64,000 nt of DNA from Clostridium moniliforme (GTDB lineage: Bacteria; Bacillota; Clostridia; Clostridiales; Clostridiaceae): positions 1 through 64,000 of the forward strand of contig NZ_JAGGJZ010000008.1 in assembly GCF_017873235.1 (NCBI RefSeq), in the 5' to 3' direction. The position numbers and the translations under genes are program-made. Positions 36,591-44,746 of the stretch are shown here, one piece after another. Positions within the stretch are counted from its first letter, which is position 1; each line of letters begins with the position of its first letter. The notes below the pieces were generated by a model. It searched no databases and was not told the DNA's origin. It saw nothing but the letters and a program-made list of their open reading frames with translations.

Positions 36591-36646
36591 TTATTTATAT
36601 AAATTATTAAAATTTTTTCAAAATTTATATCAATTAGTTAATGGTA

Positions 36647-36715
36647 CAAAATAAAATAACTTAAACCTCTATGAGGTTTAAGTTATTATTTAAATATATG
36701 TGGCACCCGTAATAG
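36647..36715 (-). repeat. Distal att-like repeat with tRNA-Arg 3' remnant
   Basis: This stretch is an imperfect copy of 40448-40512. Both read CAAAATAAAAT(A/G)ACTTAAACC, then a TTAAG hairpin, then TTTAAA(T/C)ATATGTGGCACCC. The last 15 bases (36701-36715) correspond to the 3' end of tRNA-Arg with two changes, and the following bases still show traces of its T-arm. The copy includes a perfect terminator hairpin (CTTAAACCTC-ATA-GAGGTTTAAG on the minus strand), likely the tRNA's original terminator. It is interpreted as the far attachment site of an integrated element. Confidence 0.65.
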
Positions 36716-37046
36716 TAATAAACCCATATATTTTAGTATATTTTTACATGTTTTAATATTCTATATAAACCGTTGAATTTACTAGATTTGCAAGTATTTT
36801 TATATTTTTATAAATTTGCTTCTGTTTTCTTTTATATTTGAGAATTTTCACCTTTTTCCTTCGACCTTTGAATTCGATTAATATAAATCTAGTTTGTAGT
36901 AATAATAACTTACTATTTAAGCTATTTTAACATATTATATCTTTAATCTATTCGAAATGTATTTATATAAACCTTTATATCTATTTCACATTTTTAAATA
37001 TTCTAACATTAATAAATTATACCTAAAATTCTAAAACAATATTTTT

Positions 37047-37910
37047 TTAATTTTTTGATAGTATTTCTAACCAATTTCTCGGAAAACCTATACATCTTAA
37101 ATCTATGTACTCTTGATATTTATTAATTATATCTTGTAAATTTATAAAAAATCTATTCCAAACCTCTTTATTTACACATATATGCTTAATAGCTATTATA
37201 TAAGAAAATATTTTTTTATTATCTATACTATATTGCTTGTACTCTTTTTTTATTTTTATAATAGGTAAATCATAATTATATATTCGTCCATAGTGTGCAC
37301 ATTGATTTCTCAAGTGTGTTAAACTTTGTAACCAAGTATCCAATATCTTCACATTTAGATTACATAAATTATTTTTTATGAAACTTTTGTCAGCAGGTAA
37401 CATATTAGAATATAACTTCGACATCATTCCGAATGTCATTATTTCTACTGCTACCCATATAGGTAGTTTTCCATCATATTTATCCATATGGTGTTTTATA
37501 AATAATTTTTTATAATTTTTATGTTTTTCTGATTCCAAATTTAACATAAAATCATTATAAAAATCCTTATCTATATAAATTTCTTTTCTTAAATATCCAA
37601 TTGTTCCATGATTAATAGCTAAAGTATATGCTATATATGTTCTAAATGAAATTTCAATAGTTCCTAATATATCTAATAATAGTGTTCTTAATTCTTTATC
37701 AAACATATATAAGGAGTTTATATGTTCAAATGTTATATTATCTTTATATGTATTATCAATATCTTTAAACTGTAATAAATAAGCTGTAAATCTATAATAA
37801 TTTATATTGCTTAATATAAATTTTGCATTTTCTTCATTTTTTATTACTAATCCTCTATCTTTTAATATTTTTATTTGTTCACTAAAAGTTTTTGGTTGTT
37901 TAAGCTCCAA
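37047..37910 (-). CDS. AbiF/AbiD-type abortive infection protein (Abi_2, HEPN)
   Basis: The protein of 287 aa belongs to the Abi_2 family of phage-defence proteins. It starts at TTG 37910 (LELKQPKTFSEQIKILKDRG) behind GGGGGGATTTTAC; the longer frame would run through a terminator hairpin. The N-terminal block INYYRFTAYLL, the FDKELRTLLLDILGTIEISFRTYIAY region and PIWVAVEIMTFGMMSKLY are typical. The HEPN RNase-like RX4H motif is intact in LRNQCAHYGRIYN (about residue 225). Directly upstream is a repeated structured RNA plus terminator. The gene looks complete although its surroundings are decayed. Family knowledge: AbiF-like toxins block growth upon phage infection. RNase activity is inferred from the motif. 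Confidence 0.85.
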   Translation of the reverse strand: MELKQPKTFSEQIKILKDRGLVIKNEENAKFILSNINYYRFTAYLLQFKDIDNTYKDNITFEHINSLYMFDKELRTLLLDILGTIEISFRTYIAYTLAINHGTIGYLRKEIYIDKDFYNDFMLNLESEKHKNYKKLFIKHHMDKYDGKLPIWVAVEIMTFGMMSKLYSNMLPADKSFIKNNLCNLNVKILDTWLQSLTHLRNQCAHYGRIYNYDLPIIKIKKEYKQYSIDNKKIFSYIIAIKHICVNKEVWNRFFINLQDIINKYQEYIDLRCIGFPRNWLEILSKN

Positions 37911-37938
37911 AGTAAAATCCCCCCATATATGAATAAAA

Positions 37939-38081
37939 CCCACTAAGAATATACTCCTAGTGGGCACTAAAACACTCGTCCCATCAATTTGAGCATTATA
38001 TAAAGAGGCTTGATGGGTTCATTTCAAAAAAGCTTCTTGTATATTTGAGCATACCCTAAAATAGAATAGAGGCTTTACAAG
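37939..38081 (-). ncRNA. Repeated structured RNA upstream of the AbiF gene (putative RNA antitoxin)
   Basis: Read on the minus strand, two units share the same design: stem strand, AAGCCTCT, variable loop, ATGCTCAAAT, closing stem strand. Unit I: CTTGTA/TACAAG stem (38076-38081 with 38036-38041), boxes at 38068-38075 and 38043-38052. Unit II: CCCATCAA/TTGATGGG stem (38010-38017 with 37980-37987), boxes at 38004-38011 and 37987-37996. The boxes are identical in sequence while the stems differ, a sign of selection on structure. A terminator hairpin CCCACTA...TAGTGGG plus TTTTATT (37939-37964) ends it just before the gene. A weak promoter (TTTACG, 18 bp, TATATA) is possible near 38084-38114. Confidence 0.7.
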
Positions 38082-38392
38082 TTCTATATATTAATAGTAT
38101 GCCATTAGCGTAAATTTGTATACCTATACTAGCTTTCAAATTTTATTTTTTTTTTAAATTAATCTTATTTTGCTTTACTTTTTTCTATTTTACTGTATTT
38201 TCTTCAATTTTTCAAAATATTTATTAAAATTTTTTATCTTTATAATACAAAATAGTCCCAATTTAAGCCCCCCTTCAATTAGTATTTAGAATTTTGTGTA
38301 TATATACCTGTTACTGCGAATTTTTCAAATTTACTCAAAACTTTTTGCAGCCCCCCACATACATTCATATAATTCAATACAATAATTACTGG

Positions 38393-38496
38393 TCATAACC
38401 CTTTTATATTTTTATAATAATCTTTCAATAACTGCTCTACTTCTTCTATAGTATAATATATTTTATTCTCTTCATTATTATTTATCTATACTCCAT
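38393..38496 (-). pseudogene. Frameshifted small gene of the element
   Basis: A strong site AAGGAGGCTATTATA precedes ATG 38496, but the frame stops after four codons. Shifting frame restores a coherent peptide, NNNEENKIYYTIEEVEQLLK followed by DYYKNIKGL, ending at TGA 38393. The IYYTIEEVEQLLK pattern is like short helix-turn-helix or excisionase-type proteins of mobile elements, an impression only. Confidence 0.5.
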
Positions 38497-38641
38497 TATA
38501 ATAGCCTCCTTAATTTAGGACGTCATTTATATTTATTTTTAATCAACTCTAAACTAGATGATTCCAAATCACTCACTTATTTGTATTCATCTATATATAA
38601 ATAAGAGGATAAGAACTTTAATCTTATCCTTTTACATATGA

Positions 38642-38873
38642 TTAATTCATATCAATACCTAAATCTATGTTTCTTAATACTCTTTCAAAGGTTATATCTT
38701 TTCTATACCTTCTATTGTTACTTGTTACATATCTAAAACATAATATAGCTTTAATATTTCCTCTTTATTTAAGGTATTATATCATAACACCATCTAACTC
38801 TTCTCTTAATTCATTGGTATATAAACTTTCTTCTATTTAAAACAATTATATTTACTCTTGTTTCATAACTCAT
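38642..38873 (-). pseudogene. Multiply frameshifted element gene
   Basis: AGGATGAGTT precedes ATG 38873 (MSYETRVNIIVLNRR). The reading continues in other frames as IEESLYTNELREELDGVMI and then as RYVTSNNRRYRKDITFERVL followed by RNIDLGIDMN, stop at 38642. At least two frameshifts or small deletions are needed, so the gene is dead. The identity is unknown; it may be a conserved protein of a small integrative element. Confidence 0.55.
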
Positions 38874-38957
38874 CCTATATACTAACGGTACTTAAAATAT
38901 TATTTTCTATTTATTTTTACTATATCAGTTTACTTAAGAAATATCTAAATTATTTTA

Positions 38958-39908
38958 TTAAATTAAATAAATATCAATATTCGTTTTTTTTAATTCTTTA
39001 AAAGTTTTCTTTATTTTCTTTTTATCTCCTAACCAAGCTATATCCTTATAATATTCAAAATCTAATTTAGCAACATTTAACTTAGCATAAAATATTATTT
39101 TTATTTTCAAATATCTTTTTATATCATTATCAATATTTAAAAACTTCAATCTTATAAATAAATTTTCATATAATACATATACCTTTAAAATATATGTAGG
39201 TAATATCATACTTATTGTTAATATAATATTATCTATAAATCCAAAAATATTATCAAACTCAAATAATGATTTTGGTTGACCTATTAAATCAGATATAAGC
39301 CATATACTCCATATTATTCCTATAATAATAAAAATCTTATTAAGAAAATTTAATATTACTGCTTTATCCATTTCTTTTCCTAGCTCTATTACAACTTTAA
39401 TCATTCCCAAAAACAAAATAATTATTCCTATTGTAAATTCTATCCAATAATTAAAAATGTATGTACTTTGAATAAAATCTAAAATAATTGTTATTTTAAA
39501 AGAACCTAGTAATATATTTTTAAAATAATTTTTTAAATTATATTTATCTATTTCAACAACTTTAAATGCAATAAAAATTCCTGATGAAATAAACCAAAAT
39601 AATGTATTTTTTATTAATCCATAATCCCATATTCCTATTATCTTAAGTAAATAACAAATAAATATTGTCCAAATAAATAATATAATTGTAATTCCAAAAA
39701 TCTTTTTACAGAAAAAAGCCTTCAATAAACTTTTAAAACTTTCTTTTAGATTTTTCCTATCATTACTTTTAATTATTATAAATATAATTCCTAATAAAAT
39801 TATTGTTAAATATGCTAATTCTCTATTATTCAAAGAATTTTGATCCATTATATACCTAATATTTTCATTACTACCTAAATTATTGAATAAGCTATCTATT
39901 TTATTCAT
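38958..39908 (-). CDS. Hypothetical multi-pass membrane protein, 316 aa
   Basis: About seven hydrophobic helices occupy residues 30-245, followed by a cytoplasmic C-terminal domain of about 70 aa rich in K/I (LKIKIIFYAKLNVAKLDFEY...KKIKKTFKELKKTNID). AAGGAGTAGG is present upstream but 17 nt from the ATG, so expression may be weak. The frame is intact, in contrast to the neighbours on both sides. It lies inside the tRNA-Arg element, next to the AbiF gene, so a defence or superinfection-related role is conceivable. No family was recognised. Confidence 0.65.
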   Translation of the reverse strand: MNKIDSLFNNLGSNENIRYIMDQNSLNNRELAYLTIILLGIIFIIIKSNDRKNLKESFKSLLKAFFCKKIFGITIILFIWTIFICYLLKIIGIWDYGLIKNTLFWFISSGIFIAFKVVEIDKYNLKNYFKNILLGSFKITIILDFIQSTYIFNYWIEFTIGIIILFLGMIKVVIELGKEMDKAVILNFLNKIFIIIGIIWSIWLISDLIGQPKSLFEFDNIFGFIDNIILTISMILPTYILKVYVLYENLFIRLKFLNIDNDIKRYLKIKIIFYAKLNVAKLDFEYYKDIAWLGDKKKIKKTFKELKKTNIDIYLI

Positions 39909-40019
39909 ATTTTTTAGAACCTACTCCTTGTAACAAAACTTGTTTATAATATCAAAATTATATATAAATATTTTATCATTTAACCACATTATTGTTTAAT
40001 CTATATATTTATCTTTTAA

Positions 40020-40403
40020 GATAATTTAAAGACTAATGGAAGTGAAAGAACTATATCTATACCTAATATACTACTTAATGAATTTAAAGCTCATAGAGGA
40101 AGTTCTGATGAATTTATCATATTAAATAGAGAAGGTGAGCTGTGTAATCCTAGAAATTTATCTATGGATTTTACTAAAAAAGTTCAAAAGTATAAAGAGC
40201 TACCACAAATAACTATCCATGGTTTAAGACATACTCATGCTACTTTATTAATATTAAATGGTGAAAACATTAAGATTGTTTCAGATAGGTTAGGTCATAA
40301 AGATGTTACTACAACATTAAATACCTATACTCATGTTATGAAAGAAATGAAGGATAATACTGCTGAATTATTAGATAATTTATTTAGCAAAAATGGCGAC
40401 TAA
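40020..40403 (+). pseudogene. int: Tyrosine integrase, C-terminal remnant
   Basis: The open frame begins after a stop at 40017 with DNLKTNGSERTISIP and ends at 40403. It covers only the last 127 residues of a phage-type integrase of about 380. The catalytic HxxR region (ITIHGLRHTHATLLI), the second histidine/lysine (LGHKDVTTTLNTY) and the tyrosine (NTYTHV) are present. The arm-binding and core-binding domains and the first catalytic arginine are missing. An ATG at 40164 could start only 79 aa. It is next to the intact tRNA-Arg, where the integrase of a tRNA-targeted element belongs. It cannot be functional. Confidence 0.88.
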
Positions 40404-40438
40404 AATCTCAATAAAAACTTTTTGGCGAGTGATTGGCG
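40394..40438 (+). repeat. TGGCGA direct repeats, possible integrase arm sites
   Basis: TGGCGA occurs three times in 45 bp (near 40395, 40423 and 40432; the last two as TTGGCGAGT), between the integrase stop and the att-like repeat. That is where arm-type integrase binding sites are expected. Confidence 0.4.
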
Positions 40439-40447
40439 AGTTTTAGG

Positions 40448-40512
40448 CAAAATAAAATGACTTAAACCTTATGGTTAAGCCATTCTTTAAACATATGTGG
40501 CACCCCTAACAG
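40448..40512 (-). repeat. Proximal att-like repeat overlapping tRNA-Arg 3' end
   Basis: Second copy of the 65-bp imperfect repeat (partner 36647-36715). It contains a weaker terminator hairpin and the last 15 bases of the intact tRNA-Arg. The geometry (tRNA 3' end, integrase next to it, decayed copy 3.8 kb away) is that of an element that inserted in the tRNA and restored it. Confidence 0.65.
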
Positions 40513-40572
40513 GAATCGAACCTGTATCTATCCCTTAGGAGGGGATTGTTCTATCCATTAGACCATAGGGGC
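40498..40572 (-). tRNA. tRNA-Arg (anticodon CCT)
   Basis: 75 nt on the minus strand: GCCCCTATGGTCTAATGG..., anticodon loop CTCCTAA (anticodon CCT), T-arm CAGGTTCGATTCCTG, acceptor TAGGGGT, discriminator G and encoded CCA. It reads AGG codons. The gene is intact and serves as insertion site of the neighbouring element. Confidence 0.96.
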
Positions 40573-40583
40573 GTATATTTAAA

Positions 40584-40612
40584 ATTTTAATCTAATAATA
40601 TGAATATGTCAA
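40584..40612 (-). promoter_or_regulatory. Promoter of tRNA-Arg
   Basis: Perfect -35 TTGACA (40607-40612) and -10 TAAAAT (40584-40589) with a 17-bp spacer, about 12 bp upstream of the tRNA 5' end. Confidence 0.85.
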
Positions 40613-40645
40613 TTGTTAAAGTAAACTTTTTCTTTATAAAATAAC

Positions 40646-40666
40646 AAGAGTGGAAAACCCACTCTT
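40646..40666 (-). terminator. Terminator of the P-type ATPase gene
   Basis: AAGAGTGG-GTTTT-CCACTCTT on the minus strand followed by GTTATTTTAT, 7 bp past the stop. Confidence 0.75.
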
Positions 40667-40672
40667 ATTATT

Positions 40673-43039
40673 CTATTGCTCCACATTTTTTTTAATTCTA
40701 ATTACACTTACAAGTGTAGCAAGTATTGGGACTGATAATGCAATTGCTCCAGCTGATAATAACCATTGCATTGGAGATAATTTAGTTAAAGTAAATATTA
40801 ATCGTCCTATTGGTGTAATAAATCCTAAAGATACAATCAACATCATTAAAATAACTAATCCAATTTTAAATGGTGTAATTGGAAGTGCAACTTTAAATAA
40901 TATTACCATACTAACTCCAGCAAGCATTAATACTGATAGTGTTCTTGATGTTTCTAAGGATGTACCATAGTTATTTGATATAACAAAGGTTGCTGAAACA
41001 AAGATAGCTATTAAAACGCCATTTGGAATGCTAGCAGTTAATATCCTTCCAAGGAATCCTTTTTTTACTCTTTCACTATTAGGCAACATAGCTAAGAATA
41101 AAGCTGGTATACCTATAGCACAACTTCCAATTAATGAAAGTTGTATAGGTTGTATTGGAAATGGAAGTAATAATATTGAAAAAACTACTGCAAGTATTAT
41201 TGAATAAGTTGTTTTAGTTAAAAACAACTGTGCAACTCTTTCTAAGTTATTTATTTGTTGTCTTCCTTCTGCAACTACCTTTGGTAATGCACTAAAGTTT
41301 GATTTCATAAGAACCAATTGTGACACTGCCTTAGCTGCATCTGAACCATTTGCCATAGCAATTCCACAATCTGCTTCTTTAAGGGCTAAAACATCATTTA
41401 CACCATCACCAGTCATAGCAACTGTATGATCATTTTCTTGAAGTGCAATTACAAGTGCTTTCTTTTGATGAGGAGTTACTCTACCAAATACACTATATTT
41501 TTCAACTTCTTTTCTAAGCTCTTCCATTTCTTCTGGAAGTTCTCTTGCATCTATATAATTTTCTGCTCCTAAAACTCCTGCTCTTTTAGCAACTGCTGAT
41601 ACTGTCACAGGATTATCTCCTGATATTACTTTTACACTTACTCCTTCATCCTTAAAGAATTTTAAAGTTTTTGGTGCATCTTTTCTTATTATATCCTCAA
41701 TTAATACTAAAGCTACTTTTTCTATTTCTTTGAGTTTTTCTCCTCTTAAAGAATTAAGTTTAGATTTAGCAAGTATAAGAACTCTTCTTCCTTTTCTTGC
41801 TTCTTCTTCAACCTTACATTTAATTTCTAAATATTTATTTCCCATTACTATTTCAGGTGCTCCAAATATCCATGTACCTTTATCTTTAGTAACAATTCCA
41901 CCCCATTTTCTTTTTGATGAAAATGGAACCTTTTCTATTATTTCAAGATTCGAATCTTCTTTATATCTATCTAATACAGCTTGCTGTGTTGGATTTTTAC
42001 TTGGAAGATTATGAGCTATTGATGCTAAAACAGCATCAATTTCACTATTTTCATATGATGATAAATTTACAACATCAATAAGTTTTAAAGCTCCTTCTGT
42101 TATTGTTCCTGTCTTATCTAAGCATAAAACGTCAACTCTTGCTAAAACTTCAGTTGCTGAGAGTTCTTGAACTAATGTATCGTATTTAGATAATTTAATT
42201 ATTGCTACAATAAATGTTGCACTTGTTAAAAGAACTAATCCTTCTGGTACCATACCAATTATTCCTGATACAGTTCCAATTACAGCATCTTGCCAACTAG
42301 CTTTTATAAACTTAAGTTGAGTTGTTGCAAGGATTATTCCAATTGGAACTATTAATATAAGTAAAACTTTAAGTATTTTATTTAATGAATTTTGTAATTC
42401 AGAATTTGTAATTTTAAACTTTCTAGCTTCATCAGCTAATCTTGAAGAATATGTATTAGCACCAACTTTAGTAACTCTCATATATCCTTCTCCAGCAACT
42501 ACAAAGCTTCCTGATAAAAGACTATCATTATTCTTTTTATGAATAGGATCTGCTTCTCCTGTTAGCATAGATTCATCAATTTCTATTTCATTTCCTTCAC
42601 TTAACACTCCATCAGCTAAAATTTGATCTCCTGATTTAATATAAATAATATCATCTTTTACGATTTCTTCTATTCCTATTTTCTTTAAAACTCTATTTCT
42701 AACTACATTACAATTTGCTTCACTAATTACTGAAAGTTTCTCTATTATATTTTTAGCTTTTACTTCTTGTATAACCCCAATTAAACTATTTACAATGATT
42801 ACTCCAGCAAATATTGCATTTTTAGGTGATCCTGCAATTATTACTGCTACTGCAAGAACAAGATTTAGTGCATTAAACATTGTAAAAAAGTTAGATCTTA
42901 AAATCTGAAGAAAAGTCTTTGACGGAGCCTTTGGAATTTTATTAACTTCACCTAATAAAACTCTCTCTTTTACTTGTTCTTCGGTTAATCCAATTATTTT
43001 ATTAATTATAATTCTATCTTGATCTTCTCTGCATTCCAT
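40673..43039 (-). CDS. Cation-transporting P-type ATPase (CtpE-like)
   Basis: The 788-aa E1-E2 ATPase has about ten helices. The actuator loop is LTGEADPI, the phosphorylated aspartate is in CLDKTGTIT (about residue 305), and the hinge is GDGVNDVLALKEADCGIAMA. N-terminal metal-binding CxxC is absent, and helix 4 reads GMVPEGLVLL, the PEGL of P2/Ca2+-type and CtpE-type pumps rather than the CPC of heavy-metal pumps. The C-terminal half has the long helical block typical of cation ATPases. A Ca2+ or Mg2+ role is inferred from the family. The start is supported by AGGAGTTATTTA. No regulator is adjacent. Confidence 0.93.
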   Translation of the reverse strand: MECREDQDRIIINKIIGLTEEQVKERVLLGEVNKIPKAPSKTFLQILRSNFFTMFNALNLVLAVAVIIAGSPKNAIFAGVIIVNSLIGVIQEVKAKNIIEKLSVISEANCNVVRNRVLKKIGIEEIVKDDIIYIKSGDQILADGVLSEGNEIEIDESMLTGEADPIHKKNNDSLLSGSFVVAGEGYMRVTKVGANTYSSRLADEARKFKITNSELQNSLNKILKVLLILIVPIGIILATTQLKFIKASWQDAVIGTVSGIIGMVPEGLVLLTSATFIVAIIKLSKYDTLVQELSATEVLARVDVLCLDKTGTITEGALKLIDVVNLSSYENSEIDAVLASIAHNLPSKNPTQQAVLDRYKEDSNLEIIEKVPFSSKRKWGGIVTKDKGTWIFGAPEIVMGNKYLEIKCKVEEEARKGRRVLILAKSKLNSLRGEKLKEIEKVALVLIEDIIRKDAPKTLKFFKDEGVSVKVISGDNPVTVSAVAKRAGVLGAENYIDARELPEEMEELRKEVEKYSVFGRVTPHQKKALVIALQENDHTVAMTGDGVNDVLALKEADCGIAMANGSDAAKAVSQLVLMKSNFSALPKVVAEGRQQINNLERVAQLFLTKTTYSIILAVVFSILLLPFPIQPIQLSLIGSCAIGIPALFLAMLPNSERVKKGFLGRILTASIPNGVLIAIFVSATFVISNNYGTSLETSRTLSVLMLAGVSMVILFKVALPITPFKIGLVILMMLIVSLGFITPIGRLIFTLTKLSPMQWLLSAGAIALSVPILATLVSVIRIKKNVEQ

Positions 43040-43149
43040 TAAATAACTCCTTTACTAAGTTATATCGTTATATTTAATAGTTTAATTGACTAATCTTAAT
43101 TTACTCTTAATTTTTTTGAAAATATATATTAAATTTATTTTATTATATA

Positions 43150-43713
43150 TTAGTATATTAATTCATTTAATGACTTAATTATTTGTCTACTACATTTTTC
43201 TATATTTTCATTACAGTAATATTCTTTTAATTTGTTTATTTCTCTTATATTTTTGCATATAAATAATTCAGCTTTCTCATTATCTTTTATTTTATCATAA
43301 AATTCTTTAGCAGACCTTTCTCCTTCATTGATTCCGCTAATGATCCAACTATTTATATCTTTATTTATAGAAATTATATCTTTACCTAATTTATTTGCAT
43401 TTAAATTTGAATGAAATAATGTTTTTACTATATAAACATTAAATCCTCTTTCTGCAACTTTAGCCATTATAGGAATATAATAATTTTCATCTATATTATT
43501 TTGAGGATAAAATATATATCCAACTAAAGCATCTCTTTCTCTTGGCTTTATAACTATACTATTATTAAGGTTATTAACAGCAACTAATCTTTTATCCACA
43601 AATTTTTCTACATAATCTCTATTAACTTGTGAATAGTTTATACCTGAATAAATAAATATTCCTAAAAATATACTAATAATACTAATATAAATAGGTATCA
43701 AAATTTTTCTCAT
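43150..43713 (-). CDS. Alpha/beta-hydrolase-like protein with lost nucleophile
   Basis: The 187-aa protein has an N-terminal membrane anchor (about 5-25). The fold pattern is that of the Abhydrolase_5 group: DALVGYIFYPQNNIDENYYI, then KVAERGFNVYIVKTLFHSNL and INSWIISG. The usual GHSLGG nucleophile elbow after WIISG is replaced by GINEGE, so the catalytic serine is missing. The C-terminal part with the Asp and His is short and not recognisable. It is probably a pseudoenzyme or an evolving remnant, yet the frame is open with a start behind AGGGGTGAAATATT. Confidence 0.7.
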   Translation of the reverse strand: MRKILIPIYISIISIFLGIFIYSGINYSQVNRDYVEKFVDKRLVAVNNLNNSIVIKPRERDALVGYIFYPQNNIDENYYIPIMAKVAERGFNVYIVKTLFHSNLNANKLGKDIISINKDINSWIISGINEGERSAKEFYDKIKDNEKAELFICKNIREINKLKEYYCNENIEKCSRQIIKSLNELIY

Positions 43714-43872
43714 AATATTTCACCCCTATCTTTATTAAATATTATTTCCAAAATAGGTCATTTTTTATTACTACACTTTAATAGTTAAAAATTTCTTTAG
43801 TTCTTTTAAATTTCTAAGATATATAATATACTTTCCTTATAAGATTTTTAAAGTATGGAAAGGATTGGTATT

Positions 43873-44601
43873 ATGTTAAGAACCTTAATTTTTTATCCTG
43901 GAATAATACTTAGCTTAATAATTTCGCCTATTGGTTTAATAAAAGTTAAATACCTAGAGCATAAGGGAAGAACTAAAGATAGAACTATAGCAATTTATAA
44001 AATAACTCATAACTGGGCAAAATTTGTTATTTGGCTTAGTGGTGCTAGGGTAAAAGTATTTGGGAAAGAAAACATTCCTAAAGATGAAGCTGTATTATTT
44101 GTAGGAAATCATCAAAGTAACTTTGATATACCACTTATATTAAGCACTATTGATGAACCTAAAGGATTTATAGCTAAAAAGGAATTAGAAAAATGGCCTT
44201 TAATAAGCATGTGGATGAAATATATAAATTGTGTTTTTATGGATAGAAGCAATATAAGAAAGTCTGCAGAAGCTATAGTAAAAGGAATTCAAACACTTAA
44301 ATCAGGTTACTCAATGGTAATCTTTCCTGAGGGAACTAGAAGTAAAGGAAAACCAGTTGCAGAATTTAAGGCTGGAAGTTTTAAACTTGCTTTAAAATCA
44401 AAAGTAAAAATAATTCCAGTTACAATTAATGGCTCATATAAACTTCTAGAAGCTAATGGAGGCAAGATTAAAGCCTCTAATATTGAAATCTATATCCATG
44501 AACCTATTGATGTAACTAAGCTTTCAAAAGAAGAAATAGTTAATCTACATAACACAGTTAGAAATATAGTAGTTTCAAAGTTACCAAAAGAACAACAGTA
44601 A
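43873..44601 (+). CDS. plsC: 1-acyl-sn-glycerol-3-phosphate acyltransferase
   Basis: PlsC makes phosphatidic acid from lysophosphatidic acid in the membrane. The 242-aa protein has an N-terminal membrane helix, the acyltransferase motif NHQSNFD (HX4D), the substrate-binding FPEGTRSKG and the VIPVTINGS block. ATG 43873 is chosen because GGAAAGGATTGGTATT precedes it; the frame also opens at an ATG 18 bp upstream, which overlaps that site. Downstream hairpin AAAAAGAAGG...CCTTCTTTTT (44605-44630) terminates it. Confidence 0.95.
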   Translation: MLRTLIFYPGIILSLIISPIGLIKVKYLEHKGRTKDRTIAIYKITHNWAKFVIWLSGARVKVFGKENIPKDEAVLFVGNHQSNFDIPLILSTIDEPKGFIAKKELEKWPLISMWMKYINCVFMDRSNIRKSAEAIVKGIQTLKSGYSMVIFPEGTRSKGKPVAEFKAGSFKLALKSKVKIIPVTINGSYKLLEANGGKIKASNIEIYIHEPIDVTKLSKEEIVNLHNTVRNIVVSKLPKEQQ

Positions 44602-44604
44602 AAC

Positions 44605-44630
44605 AAAAAGAAGGACAATCCCTTCTTTTT
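44605..44630 (+). terminator. Terminator of plsC
   Basis: AAAAAGAAGG-ACAATC-CCTTCTTTTTT, directly after the stop codon. Confidence 0.85.
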
Positions 44631-44746
44631 TGTTTATATAATTAAAATAATATCATTTTAATTAATATCTTTTTACCTTTTAGTAATTTTATTTTTACTG
44701 ATAATAATTTATACTAAAGAAAAGAACTATATGGAGGATTAAGTAT

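Larger units (their letters stand above)
38082..38957. other. Decayed interior of the integrated element
   Basis: Apart from the two broken genes listed separately, this 880-bp stretch shows no intact frame. It contains several C-runs (CCCCCCTT-like stretches near 38272 and CCCCCC near 38351) that are unusual in this AT-rich genome. They could be remains of ribosome-binding sites on the minus strand (AAGGGGGG). The density of frameshifts suggests an old insertion. Confidence 0.5.

Noticed and set aside
40164..40403. 79-aa plus-strand protein as a functional small recombinase
   Set aside because: The coding pattern continues upstream to 40020, and the protein lacks the first catalytic arginine and the DNA-binding domains; it is the end of a truncated integrase.
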